From assembly GCA_013396655.1 (NCBI GenBank), contig WBMV01001018.1, positions 3,591,756-3,655,755 on the forward strand: DNA of 64,000 bases, in the 5' to 3' direction. This stretch comes from Campylorhamphus procurvoides. Taxonomy: Eukaryota > Chordata > Aves > Passeriformes > Dendrocolaptidae. Shown here piece by piece: positions 56,901 to 62,984 of the stretch. How positions within the stretch are numbered: the first letter of the stretch is position 1; each line of letters opens with the position of its first letter. A model generated the notes under the pieces. The model did not search any database and was not told where the DNA came from. It saw nothing but the letters and a program-made list of their open reading frames with translations. A program made the position numbers and the translations under genes.

Positions 56901-59900
56901 AGATTGGTTTCAGTGCAGTGCAGTGACAGGTGCCAGCGTGCTTTGAAGGGAGCAAGAGCAGCAGTGCAAGTCAAGATTATTCAGCCTGGTACTTCTGCAT
57001 CAGCCTCGTCAGGTGCTTTGGGTTGGAAGGGACCTTGAACATGATGGAAAGTAAATATTATTAAGTTCAAACGGTTCATTACACAGAGGGTGTAAACATT
57101 CCTTATCTTTAATAATTCCAGTGAATAACAGCATTAATTCTTATAAAGAAATGAGAACTTGTTCACTTTGGGCTTTCCCTTAAGAGAAGCAGGAGGAATG
57201 CGTAGCCTGGCACTGCTCACGTTGCAGGGCAGTGAGTGGTGGGTGTGAGCAGGGGCAGCATGAAGGGGCACTGAGGTGCCATGGCCAGTTCCCCCTGTGC
57301 CCAACGCCCCATCAGCCTGGCAAGGCCTGGCACAGCCTCACTGCCAAGCCCAGAACTGGGACAAGGGCTCTTTTCACAGGAAACTCGCAGCCTCTCACAG
57401 CCGTGGGCTTTGTAGGAACTTAAAACTTCCCTAAAACTTCAGATTCAGAACAGTTTCTGCTTGATTCTGAAATCTCTCTCAAAAATTCCTCAAGTGTTTT
57501 GGGTGTGGCGTAGGCCAACTTTCCTTATAGGAATTGGAAATTTCCTTAGAGAAATTTCCATGGCAGACGTGGGGACCAGGCAGCACTGGCAGAATTCAGC
57601 CCATTCAGGAGCAAGGCCAGGCGAGTGCCGGTGTTGCCCAGAGAGGCCCCTCCGTTTGGTTTAGAGTGAAAGACAATATATGTTCATATTTTGTTGAGGA
57701 CATACATTGTGTAAGTGGTACATTGTGGAACTTGTGCAAATTGAATAGCTGAAATTTGTATAGCTCTTTAATCCACAACTTTACAATTTTAATTGGTTTA
57801 TTGTATTTCAGTGTTAAGTTTTCCAAGAGAAGAGAAAGAGGAGTAAAACAGGAATCCCACACAGGTCTGGACGTGTAGCTCACACACAGATGTAGCTCAC
57901 AGACCTTTTACATATGAATTATTGAAAAAACAGTTGACATCTTTCATCTCCTGTGTAGGCAATGCAGTCAAGAGACTTCAGCATCTCTCACATGCTGACA
58001 GTGCAGTGAGGGTTGGGTTTTCTGAGGAAGGCAATGTGCTTTATGGCCGGTGTCTTCCTCTCTTGCCTTTGCCTTCGTCTCAGCTCTTTCTCTTCTCTGT
58101 CTTCAGCTCTTCCCATTCACTTCACCAAGGCAATCAAAGGCTTCAGATGAAGGACCTTAAGGACCAGTGGAGTCCATATGCTCGTTTGTCTGGGTTGGTC
58201 CTTGGCCTTTAGGAGGACTATCCTCATAGGAGGATGTAGGCACAGGGACTTAACCTGGTTTTGAGTTCCCACACCTTGCATTTCTGACCCCCAGATCCTC
58301 ATCTGCCCAGCACTATCTCAATGTCACATCCCTATTCCAAAAAGCTCTGTCCATTCCCCGATTCCTCCATGGCTTGGGCGGTCAGTTTGTTGTCCCTCCA
58401 GTCTGTCAGTCCTTGTCTGGACGTGTTACTTGATCCATGTCAGGAGGCTTGGAGCTAGATGATCTTTCAAGATCCTTTCTGAGCCAAACCATCCTGTGAT
58501 CCTGCCCTTGCTCTTCCCCTGACATGGAGACTCTTTGTGGAATCTTTCTAATGTCACATTTCCCCAGACACGGAGAACACTGGAACTCCAGCCCTGGTGG
58601 TTCTTCATCAAGGCACTTCCAGGGCTGGTGGTTGTTGTCTCCAAGGGCTGATTCCCTTCCCTCTGTTTCTTAGTGTGCTACCTTCGGGGCTTTATTTTTA
58701 TTTTGCACTGGTCCTGTGCTTTTTGCTCAGCTAGTTATCAGTCCCAGTTCCTTCTCTTCCTTTGTCTCTCCGCTGTCATTTCAATCAGTGCCAGTCCTTT
58801 TGGTCATTTTCATAGAGTCACAGGCTGGTTTGGGTTGGAAGGGACTGTACAGGTCATCTCATTCCAGCCTGGCCTTGAACACTTCCAGGGATGGGGCAAC
58901 CACAGCTGCTCTGGGCAACCTGTGCCAGGGCCTCACCTCCCTCACAGGGAGGAATCTCTTCCATCTCTGACCTAAATTTCCCCTCTTACTCCTTGTCCTA
59001 TCACTGTAGTTCCTGATGTAAGACAGCTTAAATAATGGCACAGTTCATAGTTTGATAATGTCTTAAAGGTCCGTATCCATGTTACAGTTCCCAAGGAAGG
59101 CCTGAAGAGTCAGTCTCTGTTTGAAGAAATCCGGATGACGTACATCAAGGAGCTGGGCAAGGCCATCGTGAAGAGGGAAGGGAACTCCAGCCAGAACTGG
59201 CAGCGATTTTATCAACTGACTAAACTGCTGGACTCTATGCATGATGTAAGTCCTGAAAGGAATGCTGTAGGCATTCCAGATAAATAGATTTGGGGCAGTG
59301 GCAGTGATATCCCCTAGGCTTTTATTATTTAGAGGGATAAATACCATGGGGGAGGAGGAGTTTCATGTCCTTCTACTGTCTAACTAAAGGCAGATTGACA
59401 GCCATGAACATGCTGCTCTGAGGCTACTTTGGCAGTGGAATCCACAGCAATTAATTTGATAATATGTGTAATTGTCAGTCTCTTTAGTTTTTAAAAACTA
59501 TATTGCTTTAAAATAGATGAACTCAGAAACTGTAAATGATTTGCAGTAGTAGCAGAGAAGTGAAGTTTAAAACCTGTGTTATCTCAGAGACAACTAGTAA
59601 GGAATTTAAGGAGCAGTTTGAAATTGCATTAAAGTAATGCCTCAGCGCTGTGTGTTGTGTTAGCAGTGGACTAATTTGGCAGGCAATTTTGGAATCCAGA
59701 CCACGTTCTTTGGCAAAATAATTCCAAATTACACATATAGGCACAAAGCAGTCCAAGCAATGTTTAAGGTGGGGAAACTTTGACACCTCAAAATTAGTTT
59801 TTTATTTGTTACTGTACCAAGCACCTGGAAGGATCTAATTAAGCTTATCCATGTGTGTGTTATTTATCTGCCGGAATGGGAATCGCTACCGAATCTCTTC

Positions 59901-60273
59901 CGTGTTTGTATCTGTTTGGTTGGTTTATATTGGAGTGCCATTGACAAGGATTGATTAATTAATTAGCTGAGGACACGTGTGCACATCCTTTTGGAGCAAG
60001 GGTGAGGGGTGCTGGGATGTGCCTCATCTGTGGGCGGGGATTGGGGAGGAGGAGGATGGAGGTGAGTGGTTCTTCTGTACATCTTCGTGTGCAAGTAATT
60101 CTTTGCCTTATCACTTGTAGGTGGTTGAAAATCTTCTGAGCTTTTGCTTCCAGACATTTTTGGATAAATCCATGAGTATTGAGTTCCCAGAAATGTTGGC
60201 AGAAATCATCAGCAATCAGATACCAAAATATTCCAATGGAAATATCAAGAAGCTCTTGTTTCATCAGAAATGA
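1741..60273 (+). CDS. NR3C1: Glucocorticoid receptor (NR3C1), eight coding exons, 773 aa
   Basis: Join 1741-2915, 38774-38937, 42798-42914, 47673-47951, 50403-50547, 56190-56320, 59088-59245, 60121-60273 gives 2322 nt with no internal stop. The product is the ligand-activated nuclear receptor for glucocorticoids: held in cytosol by chaperones, it enters the nucleus on hormone binding, dimerises on GRE DNA and activates or represses genes. Seen: N-terminal domain 1-416, two-zinc-finger DBD about 417-482, basic hinge with NLS at 487-494, ligand-binding domain about 520-773 ending in FHQK. Human GR is 777 residues, and numbering here is offset by -4 from the first DBD cysteine onward. All introns are GT-AG. 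Mineralocorticoid, progesterone and androgen receptors are excluded by the GR-specific N-terminal motifs and the FHQK end. No frameshift or missing key residue was seen. Confidence 0.98.
2916..11671 (+). other. NR3C1: Intron 2, proximal part: non-coding, nothing recognised
   Basis: The donor gtaatt is at 2916. About 8.7 kb of ordinary intronic sequence follows, with short homopolymer runs. Read-through translation of exon 2 into this intron stops at once (AGG then TAA). I saw no clear CR1 tail, exon, RNA gene or conserved coding block, in contrast to the CR1-bearing middle of the intron. Confidence 0.6.
11672..11699. other. Assembly gap (28 N) inside an A-run
   Basis: Bases 11672-11699 are N. 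The left flank is a run of A (from about 11657) and the right flank another run of seven A. The gap therefore probably covers a longer poly(A) tract or a collapsed simple repeat. The true length is unknown. Confidence 0.98.
11700..12537 (+). other. NR3C1: Intron 2 between gap and first CR1
   Basis: Intronic sequence with short A and T runs and a moderately GC-rich patch at about 12300-12480. No gene or repeat family recognised. Confidence 0.5.
12538..12728 (-). mobile_element. CR1 LINE 3'-end fragment
   Basis: The sequence opens with gaatcacaaaatcatta next to ggttggaaaagacctcc, the reverse complement of a CR1 3' end, and runs on through gaccagagcactgag and ccaccacctccctgggcag. It is truncated with no ORF. 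It belongs with the copies at 20491, 22345 and 29389, which share the gaccagagcactgag block. Confidence 0.9.
12729..19595 (+). other. NR3C1: Intron 2 middle part: non-coding, one long AT-rich ORF-poor stretch
   Basis: No gene recognised. About 13250-15300 is AT-rich, low in CpG and free of CR1 and of long open frames. Such a stretch can hold old conserved enhancers, but I see no defined element. The remainder is ordinary intronic sequence. Confidence 0.5.
19596..19842 (+). repeat. Duplicated intronic segment, copy 1 (uninterrupted)
   Basis: About 247 bases match 22162-22344 plus 22731-22826 in the same orientation. Shared landmarks include ttggtcatttccttt, ggcctaaatattaaaat, ttggaaggaagcttt, ttcaagaaacagt and ctgggaagtggctg. 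By eye identity is roughly 80-85 percent with small indels. It is either a local duplication or two members of an unrecognised dispersed repeat. Confidence 0.85.
20491..20675 (+). mobile_element. CR1 LINE 3'-end fragment
   Basis: Sense-oriented CR1 tail: ggaatgggctgcccatgg, ggtggtggagtccccgtc, ggttggactcgatg, and an end in aatgattctgtcattctg. It belongs to the same subfamily as 12538 by its actcagtgctctggtc block. It is 5'-truncated and non-coding. Confidence 0.9.
20676..22161 (+). other. NR3C1: Intron 2 between CR1 and duplication copy 2
   Basis: Ordinary intronic sequence with no gene, RNA or repeat family recognised. Confidence 0.5.
22162..22826 (+). repeat. Duplicated intronic segment, copy 2 (split by a CR1)
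   Basis: This is the second copy of the 19596-19842 segment. The left part ends at about 22344 after ttcaagaaacagtcacgca. The right part resumes at 22731 with atgccagactgggaagtgg and ends near ctctccctagcc. Copy 1 is continuous across this point (gtgcaatgtcaggctgg), so the CR1 at 22345-22730 inserted here. A poly(T) expansion in the left part and another near 22779 add length. Confidence 0.85.
22345..22730 (-). mobile_element. CR1 LINE fragment inserted in the duplicated segment
   Basis: Reverse-complement CR1: ggtcacagaatcacac, then ctggaccagagcactgag, tccctgggcagcccctgcc, ttcctcctgatgtcc, and an end near ttcagcctgaacagccccac. At about 386 bases it is among the longest CR1 copies here. Its borders are sharp because the uninterrupted copy at 19596 shows the empty site. 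Confidence 0.92.
22827..24050 (+). other. NR3C1: Intron 2, with a compact CpG/GATA patch near 23.0 kb
   Basis: Non-coding. At 23011-23090 two GATA-type motifs (cttatc at 23011 and 23043) flank ggccggccgg and further CpGs, a local contrast to AT-rich surroundings. An AT-rich near-palindromic tract lies at about 23855-23885. Nothing else recognised. Confidence 0.45.
24051..24146 (+). repeat. Two-copy 48-bp tandem duplication
   Basis: The unit starting gatgactctg at 24051 recurs at 24099. Both copies continue as (t/c)aaaaagag then a cctttt/cctttc and cttctg/cctcctg tract. A few substitutions and a small shift separate the copies. Intronic, no function visible. Confidence 0.8.
24147..28470 (+). 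other. NR3C1: Intron 2 stretch without recognised elements
   Basis: Ordinary intronic sequence ending in a T-rich tract (about 28155-28245). No gene, RNA gene or clear repeat recognised. Confidence 0.5.
28471..28845 (+). mobile_element. CR1 LINE 3'-end fragment (~375 bp)
   Basis: Sense CR1 tail: gtgttcagcctggagaag, ggagagggacttggaac, aattcttccctgggagg, ggttgcccagagaagctc, ggccccttccaaccc, and a terminal atgattctgttg. Truncated, no coding capacity. Confidence 0.93.
28846..29388 (+). other. NR3C1: Intron 2 spacer between CR1 copies
   Basis: Non-coding; nothing recognised. Confidence 0.5.
29389..29725 (-). mobile_element. CR1 LINE 3'-end fragment
   Basis: Reverse-complement CR1 with gaatcacagaatcattgagg, acctggaccagagcactg, tccctgggcagtccctgcc and ggaagaaattcctcctg. 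Very similar in structure to the copy at 22345, so of the same subfamily. Confidence 0.93.
29726..33503 (+). other. NR3C1: Intron 2 stretch containing the CpG-rich island at ~30.4-30.7 kb
   Basis: Non-coding intronic sequence apart from the CpG-rich island annotated separately. Nothing else recognised. Confidence 0.5.
30437..30725. promoter_or_regulatory. Isolated CpG-rich island inside intron 2
   Basis: I count about 27 CpG dinucleotides in roughly 290 bases, against near-absence in the flanks. Within it lie two YY1-like cores in opposite orientation (ccaagatggg near 30511 and gccatttc near 30529) and a gagtcacctg motif near 30586. No donor site or coding frame convinces me. It could be an intragenic promoter, an unmethylated enhancer, or the remnant of an inserted CpG-rich sequence. 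Confidence 0.55.
33504..33725 (-). mobile_element. CR1 LINE 3'-end fragment
   Basis: Reverse-complement CR1: gggttggaaggggcttt, ccctgccatgggcagg, ccaggttgctccaagcc, acacttccagggatggggc. It belongs to the second 3'-end type in this window (ccatgggcagg ... ccaggttgctcc). Confidence 0.93.
33726..36115 (+). other. NR3C1: Intron 2 stretch with a 27-bp tandem repeat
   Basis: Non-coding. Contains the three-copy tandem repeat at 34320-34400; otherwise AT-rich, with nothing recognised. Confidence 0.5.
34320..34400 (+). repeat. 27-bp tandem repeat, three copies
   Basis: Units at 34320, 34347 and 34374 follow gg(t/c)tttc(t/c)atttt(a/g)ccc and are each 27 bases. Copies 1 and 2 both end in ttaa; copy 3 diverges at its 3' end. 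The spacing is exact. Confidence 0.88.
36116..36310 (-). mobile_element. CR1 LINE 3'-end fragment
   Basis: Reverse-complement CR1 beginning agaatcacagacaggttgg, then ccctgccatgggcagag, ccaggttgctccaagcc, acacttccagggatgggac, ggaagaatttcttcc. Confidence 0.92.
36311..37822 (+). other. NR3C1: Intron 2 spacer between CR1 copies
   Basis: Non-coding, pyrimidine-rich from about 36900 to 37260. No gene or repeat family recognised. Confidence 0.45.
37823..38110 (-). mobile_element. CR1 LINE 3'-end fragment
   Basis: Reverse-complement CR1 with a duplicated octamer (aatcacagaatcacagaatg), ggtcatctggtccaaccc, caccctccctgggcatctg and gtggatgagctcaacaag. It differs from the other copies, so a third subfamily is likely. 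The right border is uncertain. Confidence 0.88.
38111..38773 (+). other. NR3C1: Intron 2, 3' end and exon 3 acceptor
   Basis: Non-coding. The acceptor is tgctgtgtttcag at 38761-38773, preceded by a T-rich tract (ttatttttctg). Confidence 0.75.
38774..38937 (+). CDS. NR3C1: NR3C1 exon 3: first zinc finger of the DNA-binding domain
   Basis: 164 nt, one codon shorter than the human exon (167), bounded by tttcag| and gtggaag|gtagga. It encodes residues 392-446 plus the first base of Gly447. It opens with a Ser/Thr/Pro-rich linker, then [10 protein letters not shown]. Zinc-binding cysteines are Cys417, Cys420, Cys434 and Cys437. The P-box GSCKV (435-439) is the class shared by GR, MR, PR and AR that reads AGAACA half-sites, and FFKRAVEG follows. 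The intron starts gtagga, with no GT three bases downstream (see findings on GR-gamma). Confidence 0.98.
38938..42797 (+). other. NR3C1: Intron 3
   Basis: 3860 bases, GT-AG. Holds a CR1 fragment at 40212. Just before exon 4 a pyrimidine-rich acceptor-like site ends at 42714; using it would extend exon 4 by 83 bases and bring a stop almost at once. No other gene seen. Confidence 0.85.
40212..40325 (-). mobile_element. CR1 LINE 3'-end fragment, short and degraded
   Basis: Reverse-complement CR1: ggatcacagaattatttagg, ttggaaaagccctccaag, caccaccttgtcaactgg. It fades after about 110 bases. Confidence 0.8.
42798..42914 (+). CDS. NR3C1: NR3C1 exon 4: second zinc finger
   Basis: 117 nt, the standard size, between cacacag| and gaag|gtaacc. 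It encodes residues 447-485 plus the first base of Ala486. Zinc ligands are Cys453, Cys459, Cys469 and Cys472. The D-box AGRND (454-458) mediates DBD dimerisation on palindromic GREs. The stretch [16 protein letters not shown] is the conserved recognition and third-helix region. The sequence appears unchanged from mammalian GR across the whole exon as far as I can recall it. Confidence 0.98.
44535..44668 (-). mobile_element. CR1 LINE 3'-end fragment
   Basis: Reverse-complement CR1: agagaatcatggaatg, gagttggaagggttcttg, ccctgccatgggcaggg, ccttccactagatcagg. Truncated after about 130 bases. Confidence 0.9.
45506..45557. repeat. Possible head-to-head CR1 tail remnants
   Basis: A sense-like tail (ttcaaccttaatgattctatg) is followed at once by an antisense-like piece (aaaagacctccaagatcaag). 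Each part is about 25 bases, so the assignment is tentative. Confidence 0.4.
47673..47951 (+). CDS. NR3C1: NR3C1 exon 5: hinge, NLS and start of the ligand-binding domain
   Basis: 279 nt, the standard size, between ttcctag| and ccag|gtaatg. It encodes residues 486-578 plus one base of Gly579. RKTKKKIK at 487-494 is the bipartite-type NLS1 that binds importins. Residues 496-515 are the variable hinge, which differs strongly from mammals although length is unchanged. From about 520 the LBD begins ([20 protein letters not shown]). Steroid contacts Asn560 (human 564) and Gln566 (human 570) and the charge-clamp lysine Lys575 (human 579) are present. The exon is noticeably CpG- and GC-rich compared with the other LBD exons. 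Confidence 0.98.
48225..48400 (-). mobile_element. CR1 LINE 3'-end fragment
   Basis: Reverse-complement CR1: agagaatcacagaatttggg, ccctgccatggacaggg, ccaggttactccaagcc, acacttccaggaatgggg, cttctctgggcaa. Confidence 0.9.
48906..48931 (+). repeat. A-rich simple repeat
   Basis: A run of about 15 A is followed by gaaaaagaaaaag. A simple low-complexity tract. Confidence 0.85.
49059..49152 (+). mobile_element. CR1 LINE 3'-end fragment, short
   Basis: Sense tail: gttgacaaggtggtgatc, aggttggactcaatgctc, ttttccagcctcaac, ending aattctgtgtc. About 95 bases. Confidence 0.82.
50403..50547 (+). CDS. NR3C1: NR3C1 exon 6: LBD helices around the steroid A-ring clamp
   Basis: 145 nt, the standard size, between tttctag| and aacga|gtgagt. 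It encodes residues 579-626 plus two bases of Glu627. Seen: [20 protein letters not shown], then [10 protein letters not shown]. Arg607 (human 611) is the conserved A-ring 3-keto contact. Lys610 replaces the human arginine, and Asn-Gly replaces the human Ser-Ala region that follows. The donor gtgagt is near consensus. Confidence 0.98.
50548..56189 (+). other. NR3C1: Intron 6
   Basis: 5642 bases, GT-AG, the largest intron after intron 2. No clear CR1 copy, RNA gene or coding block recognised. GC-rich patches occur at about 53640-53830 and 53990-54270. Confidence 0.8.
56190..56320 (+). CDS. NR3C1: NR3C1 exon 7: LBD helices 7-8 region
   Basis: 131 nt, the standard size, between attccttag| and ctacaa|gtaggt. 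It encodes residues 627-670 plus one base of Ile671. Gln638 (human 642), contacting the steroid 17-hydroxyl, sits in CMYEQCKHM. The exon ends in [17 protein letters not shown]. The mammalian Leu-Tyr-Val-Ser-Ser-Glu-Leu-His stretch is Leu-Met-Val-Ala-Arg-Glu-Leu-Ser here. Joined to exon 8, the boundary reads LSTIPKEG where human has LSSVPKDG. Confidence 0.97.
56742..56758 (+). repeat. (GT)n microsatellite
   Basis: About nine uninterrupted GT units in intron 7; likely polymorphic. Confidence 0.9.
57011..57046 (-). mobile_element. CR1 relic, very short
   Basis: gtgctttgggttggaagggaccttgaacatgat resembles the antisense CR1 3' end but only about 35 bases are recognisable. Confidence 0.5.
58441..58502 (+). 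mobile_element. CR1 LINE 3'-end fragment, short
   Basis: Sense tail: ggagctagatgatcttt, caagatcctttctgagcc, ending atcctgtgatcc. About 60 bases. Confidence 0.72.
58811..59010 (-). mobile_element. CR1 LINE 3'-end fragment
   Basis: Reverse-complement CR1: catagagtcacaggctgg, tttgggttggaagggac, acacttccagggatggggc, gggcaacctgtgccaggg, ccttgtcctatcactg. It ends about 77 bases before exon 8, near the branch-point zone. Confidence 0.93.
59088..59245 (+). CDS. NR3C1: NR3C1 exon 8: LBD helices 9-10 and dimer region
   Basis: 158 nt, the standard size, between gttacag| and catgat|gtaagt. It encodes the end of Ile671 through Asp723, finishing exactly on a codon boundary. Seen: [19 protein letters not shown], then a SUMO-type VKRE motif at Lys699 (human 703), [20 protein letters not shown]. 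Because it ends in phase 0, intron 8 retention would append 13 codons before a stop (see findings). Confidence 0.98.
59246..60120 (+). other. NR3C1: Intron 8, smallest coding intron
   Basis: 875 bases, GT-AG (gtaagt ... cttgtag). The reading frame from exon 8 stays open for 13 codons to TAG at 59285-59287. An ATTAAA at 59628 is a possible weak poly(A) signal. No repeat recognised. Confidence 0.85.
60121..60273 (+). CDS. NR3C1: NR3C1 exon 9, coding part: LBD helices 11-12 and stop
   Basis: Begins after cttgtag at 60120. It encodes residues 724-773, then TGA at 60271-60273. Cys732 and Thr735 (human 736 and 739) line the steroid pocket. Helix 12 (AF-2) contains EFPEMLAEI with charge-clamp Glu751 (human 755). 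The protein ends in KLLFHQK, the hallmark GR-alpha C-terminus. This is the hormone-binding alpha form. Confidence 0.98.
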   Translation: MVENLLSFCFQTFLDKSMSIEFPEMLAEIISNQIPKYSNGNIKKLLFHQK

Positions 60274-60728
60274 CTGCCTTAACACAAAGGGTTGCCTTAA
60301 GAAACCGTCACTCGATAGCTTTGTTTTGTAAAGAGAAAACCTACAGAACTTGTTCCTTTTGTCCTCGCAGCGGTGTTTCTTTTGTAATTATGCACTACAT
60401 GTGGTTTACAGAGGGCCAAGAGTTAGGCTGGAGAAGCAGTGGATTTCTCCCATTTGGGAAAGAATCGGGGAGAAAGGAAAGGAAAAGAAATCGTAAATCC
60501 TATTTGTAAGAAATTTTCTCTCTCCCCTCGTGCACCATCCCCCGGATGCATCAAACCACCAGTGACAAGCTCTGAGGCTGTTACGAACATTCTGCTAATT
60601 AATTAATTGCTGCAGTTGGCTGGAGACAATTTTTTAGGCTTTTTTTTTTTTTTAAAGTTAAGGTAGCATTTTGGTTTATGCATGTAACCTGAAGAAAGTT
60701 TACAAGTGTATATCAGAAAAGGGAAGTT

Positions 60729-60735
60729 GTGCCTT
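60729..60735 (+). promoter_or_regulatory. NR3C1: miR-124 seed match in the 3' UTR
   Basis: GTGCCTT pairs with miR-124 positions 2-8. It sits in a conserved 3' UTR block, ttgtgccttttatagc. miR-124 is reported to repress GR in mammalian neural cells; function here is inferred from conservation. Confidence 0.65.
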
Positions 60736-61767
60736 TTATAGCTATTACTGTCTGGTTTTAGCAATTTCCTTTAACTTTATATACCGTGAACTCGGCTTGT
60801 TCATTTTTTCTTACATAATTTTTTTGTAATACTTCAAGATGCCTATTGTACAGCTGGTTTTTTAAGGTGGGGCAGCTCGTAGCTTTCCTAAATGACCTCT
60901 AGACAGCAAATTCTCGAGTAGATTCATGTGAAAATGGGTTGGGCTTTTCTAACCTAATCGTTTTCAACTGTCAAAGCGGCTATAAAAATTTGGCTTTCTT
61001 TAAGGGCCAGGGTGGGTGGGAGAACACTCTCAAATCTCATTTCAGTAGATCCGAATGAAACAAATCCTTTTGGTATATTGCAAAAGTCTTGGATATGCAG
61101 ATTCATAGAAAATTAACCCAGTCCTCACTGGATGTAAATGAGCAGGTTATTTTATATATTGAAAAAAAAGAAGCCTGATTTTTGCATATGATGCAACAGC
61201 CATAACGCAAAGAGTCACGGGCTGCATTGATGCCAAGAAGATCAGTCCTGACTGCCCATCAGGAAATTTTCAGGAAAATATGCATAGCTTCAGAAAAGTT
61301 TACTTCTGTGTGGAGAAACTCACATTTTCTGTACACTTAAGCCTGTCATCACACAAGTCTATCTGGAACCCCCCGTGGACAGAGGAGGTGGACGTGTGAT
61401 TGCACCCAGTGGGTTGGGTTTGTTCTCCGGGATGGATTCCAGAGTCCTCCTCTCTGGGGAGACGTCCGAGCGGCCGCGCAGCTGTGACTGGATATCCCAG
61501 CTCCAAACTCACCTGGTTAGAGACCCAATTCCACATCTCCACCCGTCACTGACTGCTCCATCCTCTTTCCTGGAAAGCAGGAAAGCTCCGCTACTGAGTT
61601 CGTGGTCTTAGAGTTGTCTGTCAAACTTTCTGTCTTTGTAAGGCTGCAGCCCTTCACATTGAATTCCTGGCGTGCCATAAATTCCCATAGGCCTTGTGGA
61701 TTTCTCCTTGTTGCCATTGATAAGGATATTTTCCGACGTTTAGAAGCTGTAGTAGCCTTTTCTATGT

Positions 61768-61775
61768 GCACCTTA
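61768..61775 (+). promoter_or_regulatory. NR3C1: miR-18 family 8-mer site in the 3' UTR
   Basis: GCACCTTA is a full 8-mer match for miR-18a/b, inside a conserved block (tatgtgcaccttaac). miR-18 is reported to lower GR protein in rodent brain. Site conservation to birds is my reading from memory of the mammalian UTR. Confidence 0.65.
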
Positions 61776-62476
61776 ACAATTTTCTGTATCTCAAAATTGA
61801 AATATTTACTAAGCCACTCTAAAATTTGATTTTTACTCAAAGTGGCCAGATTATTTGTGTAATAGAAATGAGAAAGATCATCTGAGAAAATACAAAACCT
61901 AATATATTTTTATATTTAGTTATAGTTTCAAATATGTATAATCGGTATATTCGCTGATCCAAGAAAAGAAGGGAAGGGCTACTGCAGCTTTAAAAGCAAT
62001 TTATTAAATGATTGTAAAATAGCTTGTATAGTGTATAATAAGGATGATTTTTAGATGACAGATTGCTTTATCATGATACATGTAATTATATTTTTTGTAG
62101 GGGTCACAAATATGCTGAGTGGGAACCCGTTCTGTGTGGTTTGGCTGGAGGCAGCACCGGAGGCGTCGGTGTTCGTATCCAAAGAAGTGCTTTGTTCAGA
62201 GGGGAAAGCCTGTGCTCTGTGGGTGTTTGTAGGGTTGGGTTTGTGTTTATTGAATCACTGTGTAAAAATTCCCGTTGGCTTTTGGGTGGGATGCTCCTAT
62301 CTGTATAGTCGGGAACCGCTCCCGAGGCACGGCCAAACCAGATCCCCACTGCAAAAACTGCCAGCCAGGACACCCAGCTCTGAACTCCCCCCAGGGGAAT
62401 TTCACACACAGCTTCACTCCCACAGCAAAAACTGCTTCAAAATTGGGCAATAATCTGCATCCAGGTGCCAGCAATA

Positions 62477-62484
62477 TGTAAATA
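62477..62484 (+). promoter_or_regulatory. NR3C1: Pumilio response element in the 3' UTR
   Basis: TGTAAATA fits the UGUANAUA consensus for PUM1/PUM2 and lies in the conserved context gccagcaatatgtaaata about 165 bases before the poly(A) signal. Repressive role inferred. Confidence 0.5.
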
Positions 62485-62643
62485 CAGAGCATGGGGTGTC
62501 CACAGCACATTTCTACTTGCAGCAAACATTGGTTTCCAACTGAATTAGGAAACTCAATTCTCCTTTCTTAAATCTCTTTTTCAATGTTATACCTATTTAA
62601 AAAAGATCCTATATTCAGTACTTTGGAGTAAAATAGCATCTTT

Positions 62644-62649
62644 AATAAA
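62644..62649 (+). terminator. NR3C1: Main NR3C1 poly(A) signal
   Basis: Canonical AATAAA, followed within 20-55 bases by a T/GT-rich tract (ctcctttgatctgt, gtacgttttgt). The upstream context (ttcagtactttggagtaaaa) resembles the distal poly(A) site of mammalian NR3C1. A weaker ATTAAA lies at 62003. Confidence 0.85.
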
Positions 62650-62984
62650 AGAAAATAATCATTCTCTCCTTTGATCTGTACAGAATATGTACGTTTTGTA
62701 ACAGGTAAAGGTCAGGATTTTAATTATGACATCCAGCGCAATTCAGTGGGAATCCTCATGCGCCTGTTTGCGATCCAGATACAGATAGGAGTTTGGTGCT
62801 CTTGGGTTTGGGGGGGTCTTTGGTTCAAAGGAAACCTGCTCTTACTTTGGAGAATGTTTTATAAACTTGTATCCCCAGAGCCCTCATTCAGAGCCTGGGG
62901 CACAGCGTGTGTGTGGGTCGGGGTGCTGCATGCACCCCAATCCTGGCATTTTTGCCAGCAGAAGCAACTGCAGTGAACTCCAGC

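Larger units (their letters stand above)
56321..59087 (+). other. NR3C1: Intron 7
   Basis: 2767 bases, GT-AG. Contains a (GT)n microsatellite at 56742, a short CR1 piece at 57011 and CR1 fragments at 58441 and 58811. If retained, the frame continues for two codons (Ser-Arg) before TGA at 56326. Confidence 0.85.
60274..62666 (+). other. NR3C1: NR3C1 3' UTR (~2.4 kb)
   Basis: Runs from the stop to about 15-20 bases after the AATAAA at 62644. Length is close to the human GR-alpha 3' UTR. Blocks I recognise as matching the mammalian UTR: near 60395-60420 (cactacatgtggttta...gagggccaag), 60660-60900 (including gtttacaagtgtatatcag and ttgtgccttttatag), 61740-62100 (including agaagctgtagtagcc and aatatatttttatattt), and 62460-62670. 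Between about 62110 and 62460 it is diverged and GC-richer. Poly(T) at 60641-60653. Cleavage site inferred. Confidence 0.9.
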
